Source of the DNA: Cymodocea nodosa
Lineage: Eukaryota; Streptophyta; Magnoliopsida; Alismatales; Cymodoceaceae
Reading direction: 5' to 3'
DNA: 64,000 bases
Assembly (NCBI GenBank): GCA_036874045.1
Contig: CM072341.1
Span: 13,838,501 to 13,902,500, forward strand
Shown: in pieces, positions 55,965 to 64,000 of the stretch
Layout: each line of letters opens with the position of its first letter
Position numbering within the stretch: position 1 is the stretch's first letter
Position numbers and translations under genes: made by a program
The notes under the pieces: generated by a model
The model's input: only the letters and a program-made list of their open reading frames with translations
Told to the model about the DNA's origin: nothing
Database searches by the model: none

Positions 55965-58900
55965 AAACGAGATGAATTTAAACGAATGCAAAGTAGAAAA
56001 GAAAGATAGCACACAGCAATTTTTAGGTGGTTCACCAACTTGGCTAGTCCACCCCCAAGATTCACTTGGGCTTCACTAAGTGTTTCAATACTTACACACT
56101 TGCTTTCAGGTCAAAGCAAGAACCAACAACACAGAAGTTTTCAGGTATAAACTTTAGTAAACTAACCTCTAGAGTTTTCAAGTCAAAACTCAAGCCAACA
56201 ACTAAATGCAGCTTTCAGGTTGAAGCCACGAACCAACAGCTTGAATCTTTCAATCAGAGTTTTTGGCGCACAGTGCTTTTTCTGCAGTATGCCTTTTGAG
56301 TATGCTTCACTAGTTGTAGACTTGAGTGTATTTGAAATTGGGGTGTAGCTCACTGTATAAAATATATCTATTGTGTTCCTTCTTCTCTTAAACTCCTCGT
56401 ATACATACTAAAGGTATAACAATCATATTTTTCTTTCAACGGATGTATTCTGCTGTATTTGGTAAATAATCAAACCTAAATATAGTAAGTTACCGTTCTG
56501 TCTGATATTCAGTAAATAACCTTCCGAAAATCTCAGGCCTTCGGATGGTTATAAAAATAACTTACCGAAAAGCATCCATAACTTGTCGATTCATCACTCA
56601 TGTTCTATTCTCTAAGTCACGTAAGGATTTTAAGTTGCTCACGTGTAAAGTCAAGTGTTCGGAGTCTTGTATTTAACTTATTGAAAGAGCTCTTGATTTT
56701 CGGATAGTTAACTACTGTAACTTATCGAACTTTCATTTAAGCCTTTGACAGCTGTTCCTTCAAAACTGCATGTGCATAAAAACATAACTTAAGTTTCGGA
56801 TAGTTAAGCCATAACCCACCGAAATTCTCTTGAGATTTCGGATAGTTATCTTTCTAACTCTCTAGAAAACCCATCTGAACAACTGTTTGGAATTCTACAC
56901 ATGGGAAAATCACTAACTTAAGTTTCGGATAGTTAAACCATAACTCTCCGAAATTCTCTTGAGATTTCAGATAGTTATCTTTCTAACTCTCCGAAAACTT
57001 AAATGATCTTCTTTCTGGAATTCTGCACATGGCAATTTCAATAACTTAAGTTTCGGATAGTTAAACTATAACTTACCGAAACTCTCTTTGAAATTTTGGA
57101 TAGTTATCTAACTCTCCAATTTTTCTCTTTTAAGCTTTCAACTGCCGGCATCTTCATTTTGCACATGCGTAATAAAATGACTTAAGTTTTGAAAGTTATG
57201 CCTGTAACTTATCGAAAAACTCGAATAGTTATCTAACTCTCCGAAAAGAAAACTTAGATAGTTATCTAACTCTCCGATAAGTCCTTTAAGCTTCCGTTCT
57301 ATATTTCTACACGTGGTTTATTGAATGACTTAACTTTCGGAAAGTTATACCTGTAACTCTTTGAAAAGTCCTTTAAGCTTCTGGATAGTTAACTCCTTAA
57401 CTATCTGATCATTCAATTCCCTTAAAAATAACTCTCCGAAGGCTTTATAATTTCAGATAGTTATTCTTCTAACTGTTCGATAGTACTGCTGCTTACTCTT
57501 CGAACCTGTAACTATATGATTTTCCTATATGTTTAAGATAGTATTATCTGGAAACTTCTCCATCTGTTCATCTGCATGGAATCTGTTCTATCTGCTTTCT
57601 GATCTAATGTTGCACGGACTTAACTATGAAATACAATATGTTTCCTCACATAGGTTTTGCATTATCAAAATACTAGGGTTCTAACAGAAATCACCATCGT
57701 TGATATGAATGAAGGAAACCCAACCGATCATTTAAGTAGAAGCAGTTACTATTGAAAGAAATATAAAAGACGAAGAAAAAGTGTGTGAAAAGGGTGGTGG
57801 AGAACCGCGATAACTGTAGGAAGCGTTGGAAGTGTTAGGATCGGTAGACTCACCAGAGGGGGGGTGAATGGTGAATGTGTGTAATTTTTATGTTCTTTTG
57901 ATTGTTGAAACAAATGATTCAGATAGTAGTGAAATGAGATAAAATTAAACGAATGCAAAGCAATAAAGAAAGATAACATACAACAAGTTTTAGGTGGTTC
58001 ACCAACTTGGCTAGTCCACCCCCAAGATTCACTTGGGCTTCACTAAATGTTTCAACACTTACACACTTGCTTTCAGGTCAAAGCAAGAACCTACAACACA
58101 GAAGTTTTCAGGTATAAACTTCAGTAAACCAACCTCTAGAGTTTTCAAGTCAAAACTCAAACCAACAACTGAATGTAGCTCTTAGGTTAAAGCCACAAAC
58201 CAACAGCTTGAATCTTTCAATCAGAGTTATGGCACATAGAGCTTTTTATGTAGTATGTTTTTAGAGTATACTTCACTTGTTTGCAGACTTTAGTGTATTT
58301 GAAATTGGGGTGTAGCTCACGGTATAAAATATATCTATTGTGTGTTCCTTCTTCTCTTAAAATCCTCGTATATATACTAAAGGTATAACGATCATATTTT
58401 TCTTTCAACGGATGTATTCTACTGTACTTGGTAAATAATCAGACCTAAATATGGTAAGTTACCGTTCTGTCTGAAGTTCAATAAGAAACCTTCCGAAAAT
58501 CTCAGCCTTTCGGATGGTTATAAAAATAACTTATCGAAAAGCATCCATAACTTGCCAATTCATCACTCTTGTTCGATTCTCTGAGTCACGTGATGATTTT
58601 AAGTTGCTCACGTGTAAAGTCAAGTGTTCGAAGTCTTGTATTTAACTTACCGAAAGAGCTCTTGACTTTCGAATAGTTAACTACTATAACTTTCCAAACA
58701 TTCATTTAAGTCTCCGACAGCTGTTCCTTCACAACTACACGTGCATAAAAACATAACTTAAGTTTCGGATCGTTAAGCCATAACTCACCGAAATTCTCTT
58801 GAGATTTCAGATATTTATCTTTCTAACTCTCCAAAAAACCCATTTGAACATCTGTCTGGAATTCTACACGTGGGAAATTCAATAACTTAAGTTTCGAATA

Positions 58901-60145
58901 GTTAAACCATAACTCACCGAAATTCTCTTGAGATTTTGGATAGTTATCTTTCTAATTGTCTGAAAACTTAAAAGATCTTCTTTCTGGAATTCTACACGTG
59001 GCAATTTCAATAACTTAAGTTTCAGATAGTTAAACTATAACTTACCGAAACTCTCTTTGAAATTTCGGATAGTTATCTAACTCTTCGATTTTCCCTTTTA
59101 AGTTTTCAACTACCGGCATCTCCATTTTGCACGTGCGTAATAAAATGACTTATGTTCCGGAAAGTTATGCTTGTAACTTACCAAAAAACTCGAATAGTTA
59201 TCTAACTCTCCGAAAAGAAAACTCGGATAGTTATCTAACTTTCCGACAAGTCCTTTAAGCTTCCGTTCTATATTTCTGCACGTGATTTATTGAATGACTT
59301 AAGTTTCGGATAGTTAGCCGTTCTAACTTTCGAATTTTCCTTTTTCTTTCGGATAGTTAACTCCATAACTCTCCGATCATTCAACCAACTTAACTGTCTG
59401 ATTTAATAACTCTCCGAAGGCTTTGAAAAATTCGGATAGTTATCCTTTTAACTGTCCGATAGTCTTGCTTCTGTTTTACTCTTCAGATGCTTGAACCTGT
59501 AATTGTCCGAATTTACTTTAACTTGAAAGTATTATCATTTGGAACCTTCTCAATCTGTTTGTCTACTTGGAATTTGTTCTAACAGCCTTCTGATCTAATC
59601 TAGTACAGACTTAACTGTGAAATACAATATGTTTCCCCACATAGGTTTTGCATTATCAAAATACTCAAGTTCTAACAATCTCCCCCTTTTTGGTAATGAC
59701 AAAAACATTTACAATTATTTACATGTATTTCACTCCCTAGTGTATTACTATACATTCAGTCACATAGAGAAAAATAAAACAGGAATTTATCGATACTATA
59801 CTAACGAGGAGGGATTCCTACCCTTGACTTTGAGCTAACTTCTCCCCCTATCTATGTGCTGAGTTTTTCTTCTCTTTTAATAATTCTCTTTCAGCGCTTG
59901 CTGGAAATACTGTAAGTGAGCAAATTTTCAAATTCTTCTCCCCCTTTCGTCATTATATAAAAGGGTGAGGACTGTAAAACTAAGTTTTTATAAAACTAAT
60001 ATTGACTGTATCCTACACGAGTAGGTTAGTAGAAAACAAGCTCCCATATGGTGAGCTTGATAAAGAAAAAATATTTATAGATCTTGTAAAGAACATAGTC
60101 CTAGATTTCATCTAATATGATTAAAAGTTGATTCATTTAAAGGTT
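55965..60145. repeat. Array copy 2
   Basis: Parts: F-type LTR 55965-57686, E piece 57687-57832, G LTR 57833-59677, G interior 59678-60145. A handful of single-base differences from copy 1 (for example TTCGAAGTC near 58630 against TTCGGAGTC). Confidence 0.9.
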
Positions 60146-63100
60146 AAACGAGATGAATTTAAACGAATGCAAAGTAGAAAAGAAAGATAGCACACAGCAA
60201 TTTTTAGGTGGTTCACCAACTTGGCTAGTCCACCCCCAAGATTCACTTGGGCTTCACTAAGTGTTTCAATACTTACACACTTGCTTTCAGGTCAAAGCAA
60301 GAACCAACAACACAGAAGTTTTCAGGTATAAACTTTAGTAAACTAACCTCTAGAGTTTTCAAGTCAAAACTCAAGCCAACAACTAAATGCAGCTTTCAGG
60401 TTGAAGCCACGAACCAACAGCTTGAATCTTTCAATCAGAGTTTTTGGCGCACAGTGCTTTTTCTGCAGTATGCCTTTTGAGTATGCTTCACTAGTTGTAG
60501 ACTTGAGTGTATTTGAAATTGGGGTGTAGCTCACTGTATAAAATATATCTATTGTGTTCCTTCTTCTCTTAAACTCCTCGTATACATACTAAAGGTATAA
60601 CAATCATATTTTTCTTTCAACGGATGTATTCTGCTGTATTTGGTAAATAATCAAACCTAAATATAGTAAGTTACCGTTCTGTCTGATATTCAGTAAATAA
60701 CCTTCCGAAAATCTCAGGCCTTCGGATGGTTATAAAAATAACTTACCGAAAAGCATCCATAACTTGTCGATTCATCACTCATGTTCTATTCTCTAAGTCA
60801 CGTAAGGATTTTAAGTTGCTCACGTGTAAAGTCAAGTGTTCGGAGTCTTGTATTTAACTTATTGAAAGAGCTCTTGATTTTCGGATAGTTAACTACTGTA
60901 ACTTATCGAACTTTCATTTAAGCCTTTGACAGTTGTTCCTTCAAAACTGCATGTGCATAAAAACATAACTTAAGTTTCGGATAGTTAAGCCATAACCCAC
61001 CGAAATTCTCTTGAGATTTCGGATAGTTATCTTTCTAACTCTCTAGAAAACCCATCTGAACAACTGTTTGGAATTCTACACATGGGAAAATCACTAACTT
61101 AAGTTTCGGATAGTTAAACCATAACTCTCCGAAATTCTCTTGAGATTTCAGATAGTTATCTTTCTAAATCTCCGAAAACTTAAATGATCTTCTTTCTGGA
61201 ATTCTGCACATGGCAATTTCAATAGCTTAAGTTTCGGATAGTTAAACTATAACTTACCGAAACTCTCTTTGAAATTTTGGATAGTTATCTAACTCTCCAA
61301 TTTTTCTCTTTTAAGCTTTCAAGTGCCGACATCTTCATTTTGCACATGCGTAATAAAATGACTTAAGTTTCGAAAGTTATGCTTGTAACTTATCGAAAAA
61401 CTCGAATAGTTATCTAACTCTCCGAAAAGAAAACTTAGATAGTTATCTAACTCTCCGATAAGTCCTTTAAGCTTCCGTTCTATATTTCTACACGTGGTTT
61501 ATTGAATGACTTAACTTTCGGAAAGTTATACCTGTAACTCTCTGAAAAGTCCTTTAAGCTTCTGGATAGTTAACTCCTTAACTATCTGATCATTCAATCC
61601 CCTTAAAAATAACTCTCCGAAGGCTTTATAATTTTAGATAGTTATTCTTCTAACTGTTCGATAGTACTGCTGCTTACTCTTCGAACCTGTAACTATCTGA
61701 TTTTCCTGTATGTTTAAGACAGTATTATCTGGAAACTTCTCCATCTGTTCATCTGCATGGAATCTGTTCTATCTGCTTTCTGATCTAATGTTGCACGGAC
61801 TTAACTATGAAATACAATATGTTTCCTCACATAGGTTTTGCATTATCAAAATACTAGGGTTCTAACAGAAATCACCATCGTTGATATGAATGAAGGAAAC
61901 CCAACCGATCATTTAAGTAGAAGCAGTTACTATTGAAAGAAATATAAAAGACGAAGAAAAAGTGTGTGAAAAGGGTGGTGGAGAACCGCGATAACTGTAG
62001 GAAGCGTTGGAAGTGTTAGGATCGGTAGACTCACCAGAGGGGGGGTGAATGGTGAATGTGTGTAATTTTTATGTTCTTTTGATTGTTGAAACAAATGATT
62101 CAGATAGTAGTGAAATGAGATAAAATTAAACGAATGCAAAGCAATAAAGAAAGATAACATACAACAAGTTTTAGGTGGTTCACCAACTTGGCTAGTCCAC
62201 CCCCAAGATTCACTTGGGCTTCACTAAGTGTTTCAACACTTACACACTTGCTTTCAGGTCAAAGCAAGAACCTACAACACAGAAGTTTTCAGGTATAAAC
62301 TTCAGTAAACCAACCTCTAGAGTTTTCAAGTCAAAACTCAAACCAACAACTGAATGTAGCTCTTAGGTTAAAGCCACAAACCAACAGCTTGAATCTTTCA
62401 ATCAGAGTTATGGCACATAGAGCTTTTTATGTAGTATGTTTTTAGAGTATACTTCACTTGTTTGCAGACTTTAGTGTATTTGAAATTGGGGTGTAGCTCA
62501 CGGTATAAAATATATCTATTGTGTGTTCCTTCTTCTCTTAAAATCCTCGTATATATACTAAAGGTATAACGATCATATTTTTCTTTCAACGGATGTATTC
62601 TACTGTACTTGGTAAATAATCAGACCTAAATATGGTAAGTTACCGTTCTGTCTGAAGTTCAATAAGAAACCTTCCGAAAATCTCAGCCTTTCGGATGGTT
62701 ATAAAAATAACTTATCGAAAAGCATCCATAACTTGCCAATTCATCACTCTTGTTCGATTCTCTGAGTCACGTGATGATTTTAAGTTGCTCACGTGTAAAG
62801 TCAAGTGTTCGGAGTCTTGTATTTAACTTACCGAAAGAGCTCTTGACTTTCGGATAGTTAACTACTATAACTTTCCAAACATTCATTTAAGTCTCCGACA
62901 GTTGTTCCTTCACAACTACACGTGCATAAAAACATAACTTAAGTTTCGGATCGTTAAGCCATAACTCACCGAAATTCTCTTGAGATTTCAGATATTTACT
63001 TTCTAACTCTCCCAAAAACCCATTTGAACATCTGTCTGGAATTCTACACGTGGGAAATTCAATAACTTAAGTTTCGAATAGTTAAACCATAACTCACCGA

Positions 63101-64000
63101 AATTCTCTTGAGATTTTGGATAGTTATCTTTCTAATTGTCTGAAAACTTAAAAGATCTTCTTTCTGGAATTCTGCACGTGGCAATTTCAATAACTTAAGT
63201 TTCAGATAGTTAGCTAACTTTCCGACAAGTCCTTTAAGCTTCCGTTCTATATTTCTGCACGTGATTTATTGAATGACTTAAGTTTCGGATAGTTAGCCGT
63301 TCTAACTTTCGAATTTTCCTTTTTCTTTCGGATAGTTAACTCCATAACTCTCCGATCATTCAACCAACTTAACTGTCTGATTTAATAACTCTCCGAAGGC
63401 TTTGAAAAATTCGGATAGTTATCATTCTAACTGTCCGATAGTCTTGCTTCTGTTTTACTCTTCAGATGCTTGAACCTGTAATTGTCCGAATTTACTTTAA
63501 CTTGAAAGTATTATCATTTGGAACCTTCTCAATCTGTTTGTCTACTTGGAATTTGTTCTAACAACCTTCTGATCTAATCTAGTACAGACTTAACTGTGAA
63601 ATACAATATGTTTCCCCACATAGGTTTTGCATTATCAAAATACTCAAGTTCTAACAATCTCCCCCTTTTTGATAGTGACAAAAACATTTACAATTATTTA
63701 CATGTATTTCACTCCCTAGTGTATTACTATACATTCAGTCACATAGAGAAAAATAAAACAGGAATTTATCAATACTATACTAACGAGGAGGGATTCCTAC
63801 CCTTGACTTTGAGCTAACTTCTCCCCCTATCTATGTGCTGAGTTTTTCTTCTCTTTTAATAATTCTCTTTCAGCGCTTGCTGGAAATACTGTAAGTGAGC
63901 AAATTTTCAAATTCTTCTCCCCCTTTTGTCATTATATAAAAAGGTGAGGACTGTAAAACTAAGTTTTTATAAAACTAATATTGACTGTATCCTACACGAG
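60146..64000. repeat. Array copy 3, incomplete
   Basis: Parts: F-type LTR 60146-61867, E piece 61868-62013, G LTR 62014-63656 with a 201-bp deletion near 63210, G interior from 63657 to the window end. More differences from copies 1 and 2 than those have from each other, mainly in 61300-61760. Confidence 0.9.

Larger units (their letters stand above)
51784..64000. repeat. Tandem array of a 4181-bp retrotransposon-derived unit (three copies visible)
   Basis: Copy 1 is 51784-55964, copy 2 is 55965-60145, copy 3 starts at 60146 and runs off the window. Each unit is: most of F's 5' LTR, 146 bp of E, G's 3' LTR, and 468 bp of G interior. Unit boundaries read GGTT joined to AAACGAGATGAATTT at 55961-55979 and 60142-60160. 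Copies are nearly identical; copy 3 has a 201-bp and a 1-bp deletion (spacing 3979 instead of 4181 beyond about 63210). Confidence 0.93.

Noticed and set aside
51784-64000. Tandem array as assembly error
   Set aside because: Not excluded, but the copies differ by scattered substitutions and copy 3 has its own 201-bp deletion, which argues for real copies.

Overview
The window is a plant (probably eudicot), AT-rich, heterochromatin-like stretch made almost entirely of LTR retrotransposons nested inside one another. I see no ordinary host gene, no tRNA or rRNA gene and no CRISPR. The plant origin follows from the retroelement types: Athila-like Ty3/gypsy elements with a tRNA-Asp primer site, and Ty1/copia elements with a UBN2-type gag and an AAAGGGGGAGAT polypurine tract. 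The species cannot be named from the sequence.

Layout. Element A (1-15955, + strand, 5' LTR cut by the window edge) is an Athila-like element. It is inserted in element B (15956-38446, - strand), a second copy of the same family, inside B's F-box ORF. B also carries copia element C (21596-31028, - strand, target-site duplication GTCAT), inserted at the start of B's accessory ORF. B sits in element D (38447-42498, - strand), a third, internally deleted member. D is interrupted by E, of which only LTR pieces are visible (42499-42876, 44411-44796, 53506-53651). E was hit by a solo copia LTR H (42877-44410, duplication TGAGC), a copia element F with pol domains still recognisable (44797-53505, duplication GAAAT), and another copia element G (from 53652). 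From 51784 to the window end, a 4181-bp segment (most of F's 5' LTR, a piece of E, G's 3' LTR, 468 bp of G interior) is tandemly repeated, with two full copies and a third running off the window.

How the genes fit together. The Athila-like family has an unusual plan, seen in A and B: LTR, PBS, zinc-knuckle protein, protease, RT, RNase H and integrase; then an accessory ORF of about 740 codons resembling the uncharacterised 'putative plant transposon protein' family; then the Gag capsid-type ORF, which normally comes first; then an F-box protein ORF; then PPT and LTR. Each module is preceded by a block of near-perfect inverted repeats built on CCGTTGAGTTA/TAACTCAACGG, and the accessory and gag modules also have a TATA-like box upstream. 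In A the pol and gag frames are broken by stop codons, but the F-box ORF is open for 379 codons. Copia element C has no pol, yet carries the same accessory protein and a stretch resembling the Athila-type U3. Copia LTRs contain a U3 array of about 130-bp units (CACGTG plus CGGATAGTTA/TAACTCTCCG inverted repeats) and, in the transcribed part, a row of small hairpins with a shared loop.

All family and pathway statements come from reading motifs by eye. No alignment or database search was run.
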